Notes under the pieces: model-generated
Database searches by the model: none
What the model was told of the DNA's origin: nothing
The model's input: only the letters and a program-made list of their open reading frames with translations
Position numbers and translations under genes: made by a program
Assembly: GCA_946480485.1 (NCBI GenBank)
Contig: CAMLJW010000082.1
Coordinates: 1-15,206, forward strand
Length of the DNA stretch: 15,206 nt
DNA from: an uncultured Streptomyces sp.
GTDB taxonomy: Bacteria > Actinomycetota > Actinomycetes > Streptomycetales > Streptomycetaceae
Direction of reading: 5' to 3'
Shown: in pieces, positions 7,260 through 15,206 of the stretch
Layout of the letters: each line of letters starts with the position of its first letter
How positions within the stretch are numbered: the stretch's first letter is position 1

Positions 7260-8867
7260 GTGGTGACCTTGGACGTACGGCCTCAGCTGCTCGACGCACT
7301 CTCCGCCCTGCGCGACCGTGTCGCCGCCGCACGCTTTCCGCTGCCCCTGGCGGGGGCTCCACGCGCGCGTGCCAACCGCGATGAACTGCTCGCGCAACTC
7401 GACGACTATTTGGTGCCCCGGTTGAGGGAGCCCGAAGCGCCGTTGCTCGCCGTCGTGGGGGGATCCACCGGGGCCGGGAAGTCGACACTCGTCAATTCTC
7501 TCGTGGGGCGGCGCGTCAGCGAGGCGGGGGTGCTGCGGCCCACGACGCGCACTCCGGTGCTGGTGTGCCACCCGGAGGACCATCACTGGTTCAGCGGCAT
7601 GCGGGTACTGCCCCACCTCAGGCGCGCGTGGAGGCCCCAAAAGGACGCCGGGGACCGCGCGTCTGTGCCGGGAGACGACGGTGCGCGCGTGCTGCGTATC
7701 GAGACCGCCGACACCCTCCCGCGCGGGCTCGCACTGCTCGACGCGCCCGACGTCGACTCCCTGCTGGCGGACAACCGAGTCCTCGCCGCCGAGCTGATCT
7801 GCGCGGCCGACATCTGGGTCATGGTCACCACGGCCGCACGGTACGCCGACGCCGTGCCGTGGCATCTGCTGCGTACCGCCAAGGAACATGACGCCACACT
7901 CGTCACCGTCCTCGACCGAGTGCCGCACCAGGTGGTGGCCGAGGTGTCGCGGCAGTACGGCGCCCTGCTCACCAAGGCGGGGCTCGGCGACCTACCCCGC
8001 TTCACCGTGCCCGAACTGCCCGAGTCCGCGTGGGGCGGGGGGCTGCTTCCGGGCACCGCCGTGGCGCCGTTGCGGAACTGGCTCATCCATCAGGTGCAGG
8101 AGCCCTGGGCCCGGCAGCAGGCGATGGCGCGTACGGCGTACGGGGTGCTCGACTCACTCAAGTCGCGGATGCCCGAGCTGGCCAGCGCCGCGGCCGCACA
8201 GTACGCCGCGGCGCTGCGGCTCACCGCGGCCGTCGACGGAGCGTACGACAGAGAGCACGCGCGCGTGCGGAGTCGTTTGCAGGCCGGGGCGGTGCTCGCC
8301 GGAGGCGCGCTGAAGCGGTGGCGCAGCTACCCGCTGGACTGCACCGCCGGCGAACTGCTCGACGCGCTCGTCGAGAGCCTGGCCGCACTGCTGCTGTGCG
8401 CCGTCACCGCCGCCGACGAGCGCGTCGACGAGGCCTGGCGGCGCGAACCGGCCGCACGCGCGCCGGCCCTGGTGGACCGGGATCCGACGCCGGAGGGGCC
8501 CGAAGCCCGGATCGGGATGGCCGTACGACGCTGGCGGCGGGTCCTCGAGGAGCACGCCGAGGACGAGGTACGCCGCCTCGACAAGAGCCTGGCGCCGGAC
8601 GCCGAGGTGGTGGCCGCGCTGGTCGCCACAGCTCTCCTGGGCGGCCGCCGGGCGCGGTCCGCGGGAGAAGGCCTAGCCGAGCGGATCGGCGCGCAGGGCG
8701 CCCTACGGCTGCGCGACCGGGCCGGCCGACTGCTCACCGAGTACCTCGACCAGGCGCTGCGCACCGAACGGAACCGTCGGCTCGCCCCGCTCGAAGCCCT
8801 CGACGTACACCCGGAACCCCAGGCCGAACTCATCGCCGCGCTGTCCGTACTGCAGAAGGAGAGGTGA
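7260..8867 (+). CDS. dynA: Dynamin-like GTPase DynA
   Basis: Bacterial dynamin-like protein. In Streptomyces the DynA/DynB pair sits at sporulation septa and stabilises FtsZ rings (established for S. venezuelae; the assignment here is by family and gene order from memory). From GTG 7260 it has 535 residues: a short helical N terminus, P-loop [10 protein letters not shown] at 67-76, a switch-I-like RPTTRTP at about 94-100, G3 motif DAPD at 161-164, and a G4-like VLDRVP around 219 that lacks the classic NKxD. The rest is alanine/arginine-rich and largely helical, as expected for the stalk. I see no clear membrane segment, so membrane binding may depend on DynB. GTG 7260 or 7263 gives the MVTLDVRPQ start I recall from relatives; no strong Shine-Dalgarno is present. 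Coupled to dynB, whose likely start is five bases after this stop. Confidence 0.82.
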   Translation: MVTLDVRPQLLDALSALRDRVAAARFPLPLAGAPRARANRDELLAQLDDYLVPRLREPEAPLLAVVGGSTGAGKSTLVNSLVGRRVSEAGVLRPTTRTPVLVCHPEDHHWFSGMRVLPHLRRAWRPQKDAGDRASVPGDDGARVLRIETADTLPRGLALLDAPDVDSLLADNRVLAAELICAADIWVMVTTAARYADAVPWHLLRTAKEHDATLVTVLDRVPHQVVAEVSRQYGALLTKAGLGDLPRFTVPELPESAWGGGLLPGTAVAPLRNWLIHQVQEPWARQQAMARTAYGVLDSLKSRMPELASAAAAQYAAALRLTAAVDGAYDREHARVRSRLQAGAVLAGGALKRWRSYPLDCTAGELLDALVESLAALLLCAVTAADERVDEAWRREPAARAPALVDRDPTPEGPEARIGMAVRRWRRVLEEHAEDEVRRLDKSLAPDAEVVAALVATALLGGRRARSAGEGLAERIGAQGALRLRDRAGRLLTEYLDQALRTERNRRLAPLEALDVHPEPQAELIAALSVLQKER

Positions 8868-8872
8868 CTGCG

Positions 8873-10807
8873 GTGACTGCCGTCACGGATCGCAGAGATC
8901 ACTCAGACCACGGCGGAGACGACGAGGGACGCGGAGCCGCTGAGCACACGCGCGGGGAGGACGACTCTGTGGCCCTCCGCAAGGCAAGGGCCGCTCGGCG
9001 GGCCCCGCGGGGGAACGCTCGCACCGAGGACGCTGCCGACGGGCACGCGTGCGCGACGGGCGGGGAGGGCGGAGAGGAGGCCGATGACTTCGCTGCCGCG
9101 GATTCCGAGGGAGGCTGGGACGACGGGTTGATCGCGAGGCGCGTGGCCGCCACGGCCGAGCAACAGGCCCTGCCGGAGAGGACCGAGGACGCCGGGCCGC
9201 CGGCCGTGACGCCTCTCGCGTACGACGGGCCGCTGCGGTCCCGTCTCGACGCGCTGCGTGAACTGGTGGGGCTGTCCCGGACCCGACTCGACAGCCGGAC
9301 GCTCGCCGAGGCGGGACGGGTCCTCGACGAGGCGGCGGCGCGGCGCAGGCTCTCCGGCCAGCACACCGTCGTCGCGATCGCCGGGGCCACCGGCAGCGGC
9401 AAATCCCAGCTCTTCAACGCGCTCGCCGGAGTGGCCATTTCGGAGACCGGAGTACGCAGACCGACCACCGCCGCGCCCATCGCGTGCAGCTGGAGCGACG
9501 GCGCGGCCACACTCATCGACCGGCTCGGCATCCCGGGGCGGTTGCGGCGACGCCCGCTGCAGAGCCCGGAGTCCGAGGCGCAGCTACGGGGGCTTGTCCT
9601 GGTCGACCTGCCCGACCACGACTCCGCGGCCGTCCAGCACCGCGAGCAAGTGGACCGCGTCCTGGCGCTCGTCGACGCCGTCATCTGGGTCGTCGACCCG
9701 GAGAAGTACGCAGACGCCGTGCTGCACGAGCGCTACCTGCGGCCCATGGCGGGACACGCGGAAGTCCTCTTCGTCGTCCTCAATCAGGTCGACCGGCTGC
9801 CCCCAGAGGCCGCCGACCAGGTCCTCGACGACCTCCGACGGCTGCTCGACGAGGACGGGATCGCGCTTGGCGAGTACGGCGAACCCGGCGCGACCGTGCT
9901 CGCGCTGTCCGCCCTCACCGGGGACGGCGTCGCTGAACTGCGCGAGGCGGTCGGCCACTTCGTGGCTGAGCGGGGAGCCGCGGCACGCCGGATCTCCGCA
10001 GACCTGGATGCGGCGGCGGCGCGGCTGTGGCCCATCTACGTGACGGGGCGGCGGACCGGGCTCAGCGAGGAGACGCGGGACGAGTTCGCCGACCGGCTCG
10101 CGGACGCGGTGGGCGCCACGGCCGCGGGCGAGGCCGCCGAGCGCGCGTGGCTTCGCAACGCCAACCGCGCATGCGGCACGCCCTGGTTGCGGCTGTGGCG
10201 CTGGTGCCAGGACCGGTACGACCTGCCGATGGGCCGCCTCGCCGCACGGTCGTACGCCGACGAGGAGGCCACGGCGCGCCAGCGCGTCGAGCAGGCGGTG
10301 CGTACGGTGGCCGAACAGGCGGCCGGCGGTCTGCCCACCCCCTGGGCGCAGGCCGTGCGGGAGGCGGCCGCACGAGGGGCGCAGGGGCTGTCCGAGGCGC
10401 TGGACGAGCTGGCGGTACGGGCCGGGAATCCCGCCGGGCGGCCGCCGCGACCCGGCTGGTGGCCGGCCGCCGTACTGGTGCAGGCATCCATGACGCTCGT
10501 CCAGGTCATCGGTGGGCTTTGGCTGTTGGCGCAGGTCATCGGCTTCATGTCACCGAATCTCGGAGTGCCGGTGCTGCTGATGGCGATCGGCATCGTCGGG
10601 GGTCCGGGTGTCGAGTGGGCCTGCAGGGCGGCGGCGCGCGGGCCGGCGCGGCGGTACGGGCAGGAGGCGGAACGACGATTGCGGGAGGCGGCAGCCGGGT
10701 GCGGTCGGGCGCGGGTGCTGGATCCGGTGGCGGCGGAGTTGTTGCGGTACCGGGAGGTACGGGAGCAGTACGCGCGGGTTACGGGGGTCGGGACTTCGGT
10801 GGGGTGA
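8873..10807 (+). CDS. dynB: Membrane dynamin-like GTPase DynB
   Basis: Second dynamin-like protein, partner of DynA at the sporulation septum. 644 residues from GTG 8873. A GTG at 8864 overlaps the dynA stop (GTGA) but is only about two bases from AGGAG; 8873 is better spaced. The two GTGs come from a 9-base tandem repeat. Residues 1 to about 115 are charged, low-complexity and probably disordered. P-loop GATGSGKSQ is at 171-179, switch-I-like RRPTTAAP follows near 199-206, DLPD (G3) is at 245-248 and NQVD (G4-like) at 304-307. Two membrane segments lie at about 529-559 and 563-583, forming a hairpin anchor, followed by a basic helical tail. The two-segment membrane paddle fits what I recall of DynB and distinguishes it from DynA. 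A GTPase of the Era/EngA type is unlikely because of the length and the membrane hairpin. Confidence 0.82.
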   Translation: MTAVTDRRDHSDHGGDDEGRGAAEHTRGEDDSVALRKARAARRAPRGNARTEDAADGHACATGGEGGEEADDFAAADSEGGWDDGLIARRVAATAEQQALPERTEDAGPPAVTPLAYDGPLRSRLDALRELVGLSRTRLDSRTLAEAGRVLDEAAARRRLSGQHTVVAIAGATGSGKSQLFNALAGVAISETGVRRPTTAAPIACSWSDGAATLIDRLGIPGRLRRRPLQSPESEAQLRGLVLVDLPDHDSAAVQHREQVDRVLALVDAVIWVVDPEKYADAVLHERYLRPMAGHAEVLFVVLNQVDRLPPEAADQVLDDLRRLLDEDGIALGEYGEPGATVLALSALTGDGVAELREAVGHFVAERGAAARRISADLDAAAARLWPIYVTGRRTGLSEETRDEFADRLADAVGATAAGEAAERAWLRNANRACGTPWLRLWRWCQDRYDLPMGRLAARSYADEEATARQRVEQAVRTVAEQAAGGLPTPWAQAVREAAARGAQGLSEALDELAVRAGNPAGRPPRPGWWPAAVLVQASMTLVQVIGGLWLLAQVIGFMSPNLGVPVLLMAIGIVGGPGVEWACRAAARGPARRYGQEAERRLREAAAGCGRARVLDPVAAELLRYREVREQYARVTGVGTSVG

Positions 10808-10813
10808 GGGGCG

Positions 10814-10850
10814 GCCGAGCCGGGCCGGGCCCGCTTCGGTGAGGCTCGGC
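10814..10850 (+). terminator. Hairpin after dynB
   Basis: GCCGAGCC (10814-10821) and GGCTCGGC (10843-10850) form a perfect 8-bp stem seven bases after the dynB stop, with a GC-rich loop. There is no T-run, so this is a probable but not certain terminator separating dynAB from ssbB. Confidence 0.5.
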
Positions 10851-10870
10851 GCCTCGATCGGGTTACGGAA

Positions 10871-10897
10871 TTGTCCACAACTGGCCGGTTACCCACA
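10871..10897 (+). promoter_or_regulatory. Two DnaA-box-like sequences upstream of ssbB
   Basis: TTGTCCACA at 10871-10879 matches the Streptomyces DnaA box consensus exactly. TTACCCACA at 10889-10897 differs from TTGTCCACA at two positions and from TTATCCACA at one. Both are on the same strand, 18 bases apart start to start, about 120-147 bases before the ssbB start codon. DnaA binding is inferred, not shown. Confidence 0.55.
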
Positions 10898-11017
10898 GGG
10901 CTCAGCGGGCTCGGGCCGACGGAGGCAGTCTGAGAACGCGGCGATCAAGCGCGGTCGTCGTGACAGATGCAGTCGTGCGGGACGGGCCCGTAGGCATGTG
11001 GCACGGAGGGGTTCGGG

Positions 11018-11488
11018 ATGAACGAGACGATCGTGAGTGTGGTGGGCAACGTCGCCAGGCAGCCGGTGTACCGGGAGACGGCGGCGGGAGCGTCGGCGAG
11101 GTTTCGGCTGGCGGTGACGCAGCGGTACTGGGACCGCGAGAAGAACACGTGGACGGACGGGCACACCAATTTCTTCACGGTGTGGGCCAAGCGGGCACTC
11201 GCGACGAACGTGCAGGCGTCCCTGACGCTCGGCGATCCGGTCGTCGTCCAGGGCAGGTTGAAGGTCCGCACCGAGCAGCGGAACGGACAGGCATGGACGT
11301 ACGCGGACATCGACGCGTCCGCGATCGGCCACGATCTGGCGCGCGGCACCTCGGCGTTCCGGCGGACGTACAAGGGGGAGACAACGCCGGCTACGACATC
11401 CCGGCCGGAGCCCACCTGGGAGACCGAGCTGGCAGCCGGGTCGGATGCGGTTGCCCGACAACGCCCGGAGCCAGCATTGGTGACATAG
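11018..11488 (+). CDS. ssbB: Single-stranded DNA-binding protein, SsbB paralogue
   Basis: OB-fold protein that coats single-stranded DNA. 156 residues, the length I recall for S. coelicolor SsbB, whose loss disturbs chromosome segregation during sporulation. The OB domain covers about 1-110: VVGNVARQP start, FRLAVT, the aromatic-rich WTDGHTNFFTVWAKR, GDPVVVQGRLKVRT and DIDASAIGHDL. The tail is short and ends in PALVT; it lacks the acidic D-D-x-P-F tip that general SSBs use to recruit replication partners, which separates it from SsbA. There is no cysteine anywhere in the protein. ATG 11018 has GGAGGG seven bases upstream. It follows dynAB after a hairpin and a 210-base gap, so it probably has its own promoter. 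Confidence 0.88.
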   Translation: MNETIVSVVGNVARQPVYRETAAGASARFRLAVTQRYWDREKNTWTDGHTNFFTVWAKRALATNVQASLTLGDPVVVQGRLKVRTEQRNGQAWTYADIDASAIGHDLARGTSAFRRTYKGETTPATTSRPEPTWETELAAGSDAVARQRPEPALVT

Positions 11489-11796
11489 CGTCAGCAACTG
11501 GACCAGTCGAACGCTCGTCAGGTCGTCGGGTCATGGTCGTCACGTCGGCAGGGCAGTCGAAGTGTGGCTTATCGACGAATGCGTTCCGAACGATCCCCAT
11601 GGATTTGTCGATAAGCCCAGCTCGCACGCGGTCTTGGCGATAACGATTCCGAGTCGGATCGGTTGTTGGAAGGCCTGACCGGGGAGTGCGGTGCGCCCCG
11701 TCCTTAGGATGCCGGGAATAGCTCTCGGGGCTTCTGATTCTGCTGGTGGGACCGAAACCCCCCAGGTCACATGGGTCCTGCTCGAAGGGGAATTCT
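11489..11796. other. Intergenic region between ssbB and the surface-protein gene
   Basis: About 308 bases with no convincing gene. It contains the 11-bp inverted repeat at 11566-11617 and a near-perfect hairpin CGATTCCGA/TCGGATCG at 11644-11661. TAGGAT at 11705-11710 matches the Streptomyces -10 pattern TAGRRT, but the nearest -35-like sequence (CTGACC, 11675-11680) is 24 bases away, so the promoter call is weak. The 3' part (11700-11796) is the leader of the surface-protein gene. Confidence 0.5.
11566..11617. repeat. 11-bp perfect inverted repeat with 30-base spacer
   Basis: GGCTTATCGAC (11566-11576) and GTCGATAAGCC (11607-11617) are exact reverse complements. It lies 77 bases after ssbB and is notably AT-rich for this genome. 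It could be a terminator (no U-run), a protein-binding site or the remains of a small mobile element; no target-site duplication is seen next to the arms. Confidence 0.65.
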
Positions 11797-13203
11797 GTGC
11801 TTTCTTCGTTCTCTGCGCTGTCCATACGTGGGCGGGGGACTGCCCGCCTTGCCGTGGCGGCGCTGATGTCCGGACTCGTCGTGGTGAGCGCGATGACCAC
11901 CGCGGGTACGGCCGCCGCCGACGAGATCCCGCAAAGCCACGGCGGCGCGACCGCCACCATAGGTGCACTGAAGACGTCCGGGCCCGCTGTCATCCACGAC
12001 AACGGCGAGGACAAGCAGGTGCCCGCGGGGCTCTTCGAGATGTCCGTCGACAACGGCGGCACCCTGCAGACCTACTGCATCGACATACACAATCCGACGC
12101 AGAAGGACGCCAGGTACCAGGAGACGCCCTGGAGCGGTACGTCGCTGAGCGACAACCCGGACGCGGGCAAGATCCGCTGGATCCTGCAGAATTCGTACCC
12201 GCAGGTGAACGACCTCGCGGCACTGGCCGAGAAGGCAGGCACCAGCGGCCTCACCGAGCAGGACGCGGCCGCCGGCACGCAGGTGGCGATCTGGCGGTAC
12301 TCGGACGGCGCGGATGTGGACGCGGTGAACCCGCGGGCGGAGAAGCTCGCCGACTACCTGCAGAAGAGCGCGCGGTCCGTGACGGAGCCCGAGGCCTCGC
12401 TGACCCTGGATCCGCCCGCGGTCTCCGGGCACGCCGGCGAGAAGCTCGGTCCCGTAACGGTGCACACCAACGCGGACAGCGTACGGGTGACGCCACCCGC
12501 CGACGTCGCGAGCGGGGTGCAGGTCGTCGACAAGGACGGCAAGGTCATCACGTCCGCGGCCGACGGCAGCCGACTGTTCTTCGACGTGCCCGAGAAGGCC
12601 GCGAAGGGCTCGGTCGCCCTCACCGTGCAGGCCTCGACGACCGTGCCGGTCGGCCGGGCCTTCGCCTCCGAGACCAGGAGTCAGACCCAGATCCTTGCGG
12701 GCTCCAGCGCGTCGACGGTCTCCGCGACGGCGACCGCGACCTGGGCCACGAATGGTGCGATACCCGCGCTGTCGGCCGAGAAGAACTGCGCCAAGGGCGC
12801 TGTCGACATCAAGGCGGCCAACGAGGGTGACGAGCCGTTCGCCTTCACGTTGATGGGGATCGAGCACACCATCAAGGCAGGCGCGTCACAGACGGTGACG
12901 GTCCCGCTGCAGGAGGACCAGCCGTACGACTTCACGATCAAGGGGCCGAACGGCTACGAGAACCAGTTCAAGGGCGTGCTCGACTGCAGGACGCAGAGCA
13001 CCGCCGACGGAAAGACCACGCAGACGCTGAACAAGCCGAGCCCGGCCTCCGCGGGCGGCACCGCCACCAAAGGCGTCGATCTTGCCGAGACCGGCAGCTC
13101 CAACGCCACCCCGGTGATAGCCGGGATCGCCCTCGCCCTGCTCGTGATCGGCGGCGCAGCGGTGTTCCTGGTCCGCAAGAAGAAGACGCCGTCGCAGGAC
13201 TGA
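11797..13203 (+). CDS. Sortase-anchored Cys-Gln thioester-domain surface protein
   Basis: Secreted, wall-attached protein. From GTG 11797 (AAGGGG six bases upstream) it has 468 residues. Signal peptide: basic start RGRGTAR, hydrophobic core to residue 40, likely cut at AAA|DE (after 41). Thioester domain about 45-200: cysteine C94 in TYCIDI and glutamine Q162 in TQVAIW (TQXA motif), the pair that forms an internal thioester able to bond covalently to amine groups on a surface. Two Ig-like beta regions follow (about 200-310 and 320-400), then a Thr/Ser/Pro/Gly linker. The sorting signal is LAETG at 429-433, a hydrophobic span and RKKK tail, matching the LAxTG preference of Streptomyces class E sortases. 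No sortase gene is in the window. The natural target is unknown. Neighbours are unrelated in function; it appears monocistronic, with a hairpin at 13294-13331 downstream. Confidence 0.92.
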   Translation: MLSSFSALSIRGRGTARLAVAALMSGLVVVSAMTTAGTAAADEIPQSHGGATATIGALKTSGPAVIHDNGEDKQVPAGLFEMSVDNGGTLQTYCIDIHNPTQKDARYQETPWSGTSLSDNPDAGKIRWILQNSYPQVNDLAALAEKAGTSGLTEQDAAAGTQVAIWRYSDGADVDAVNPRAEKLADYLQKSARSVTEPEASLTLDPPAVSGHAGEKLGPVTVHTNADSVRVTPPADVASGVQVVDKDGKVITSAADGSRLFFDVPEKAAKGSVALTVQASTTVPVGRAFASETRSQTQILAGSSASTVSATATATWATNGAIPALSAEKNCAKGAVDIKAANEGDEPFAFTLMGIEHTIKAGASQTVTVPLQEDQPYDFTIKGPNGYENQFKGVLDCRTQSTADGKTTQTLNKPSPASAGGTATKGVDLAETGSSNATPVIAGIALALLVIGGAAVFLVRKKKTPSQD

Positions 13204-13221
13204 AGCGGGCAGGACTGAAGC
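13194..13221 (+). repeat. Short tandem duplication across the stop codon
   Basis: GCAGGACTGAAGC occurs at 13194-13206 and again at 13209-13221, a 15-base period. The first copy contains the stop codon (TGA 13201-13203) of the surface-protein gene. A third, degenerate unit (CGGCTGAAG) may follow. It looks like local slippage. Confidence 0.6.
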
Positions 13222-13293
13222 TGACCCGGCTGAAGATACAGACTGCACGGTGACAACGGGACAGTGAGTGACCGCTTGCTGATTCCCCGCGCC

Positions 13294-13331
13294 GCGGCCC
13301 CGGCCCTGCCCCTTCGGCAGTCCGGGGCCGC
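13294..13331 (+). terminator. Long GC hairpin between surface-protein gene and ettA
   Basis: GCGGCCCCGG (13294-13303) pairs perfectly with CCGGGGCCGC (13322-13331). Inside, CTGCC (13306-13310) pairs with GGCAG (13316-13320) around CCTTC. This 15-bp two-part stem lies 91 bases after the upstream stop and about 160 before ettA. There is no U-run; such hairpins are common Streptomyces terminators. Confidence 0.7.
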
Positions 13332-13488
13332 TGCCGTCGCCCTACGTCGTCGCCGGGCGCCCCGGCCTCCGGCCGCATCGGTCGAGGTCACGAGCCCTCA
13401 ACCGAACGAGTTTCCTTCCAGGGGTGGCCGTCAGGCAAGATGGGATGTATCTGCCCACTGCCGATTTCAAGCGTCCGGACGGTTTCTC

Positions 13489-15153
<1,665 letters not shown>

Positions 15154-15155
15154 TC

Positions 15156-15206
15156 TTGCGGCACATCTACCGCTGCCCGCTGCGCTGGGCGGACATGGAC
15201 GCGTAC
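15156..15206 (+). CDS. Acyl-CoA thioesterase, hotdog fold (3' end outside window)
   Basis: The last 51 bases encode 17 residues from TTG 15156: MRHIYRCPLRWADMDAY. RWADMDAY is the start of the 4HBT hotdog domain, with the aspartate used in YbgC/4-hydroxybenzoyl-CoA-type thioesterases. A thioesterase right after ettA is the usual arrangement I recall in Streptomyces. It starts two bases after the ettA stop, with GGGG six bases upstream inside ettA, so translation is probably coupled. Only the N terminus is visible, so substrate cannot be judged. Confidence 0.8.
   Translation, partial: MRHIYRCPLRWADMDAY

Noticed and set aside
8030..8872. N-terminal extension of DynB inside dynA
   Set aside because: The upstream part is an Arg/Gly/Ala-rich shadow of dynA; the coupled GTG starts at 8864 and 8873 fit the gene end much better.
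10960..11643. Alternative + strand frame over ssbB
   Set aside because: Overlaps ssbB in another frame, has Gly/Arg-rich composition, and ssbB has clear homology and a good ribosome site.
13264..13488. EttA extended to GTG 13264
   Set aside because: It would add 75 non-conserved residues and translate through the terminator-like hairpin; TTG 13489 gives the normal family length.

Overview
This window is Streptomyces-type DNA. It is very GC-rich, codon third positions are mostly G or C, GTG and TTG starts are common, and several genes (a Cys-Gln thioester surface protein with an LAxTG signal, a dynamin pair next to a short SSB, EttA followed by a hotdog thioesterase) are typical of that genus. 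Every protein gene reads on the + strand; the one tRNA is on the - strand. It falls into two blocks that meet at the tRNA.

Left block (about 1-6554): the end of what looks like a specialised-metabolite cluster. It holds a flavin-dependent phenolic halogenase of the glycopeptide BhaA/VhaA type (5' end cut by the window), a bicovalent BBE-like FAD oxidase, a large membrane-anchored M28 zinc peptidase and a CPA2 cation/proton antiporter. The last three are 24-25 bases apart and form an operon closed by a strong hairpin at 6628-6666. A plausible reading is chlorination of a phenolic residue, an oxidative tailoring step, an extracytoplasmic peptide-cleaving step and an ion-coupled transport function. 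The product is unknown because the core synthases lie outside the window. The oxidase has no ATG, GTG or TTG at its natural start; an ATC sits exactly where the Shine-Dalgarno site predicts.

Boundary (6555-7259): terminator, tRNA-Arg(TCT) on the - strand with its 3' end facing the cluster, and the leader of the next operon. No integrase, IS or att duplication is visible.

Right block (7260-15206): conserved chromosomal genes. dynA-dynB encode two dynamin-like GTPases that in Streptomyces stabilise FtsZ rings at sporulation septa. ssbB follows, preceded by two DnaA-box-like sequences. Then come an LAETG-anchored thioester-domain surface protein, ettA (translation-gating ABC-F ATPase) and the first 17 codons of an acyl-CoA thioesterase. 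The dynAB-ssbB group joins septum formation with handling of single-stranded DNA during sporulation.

The best candidates for something new are the halogenase / BBE oxidase / membrane M28 peptidase / antiporter group, the non-canonical ATC start together with the coding-like relic just before it, and the DnaA boxes in front of ssbB.
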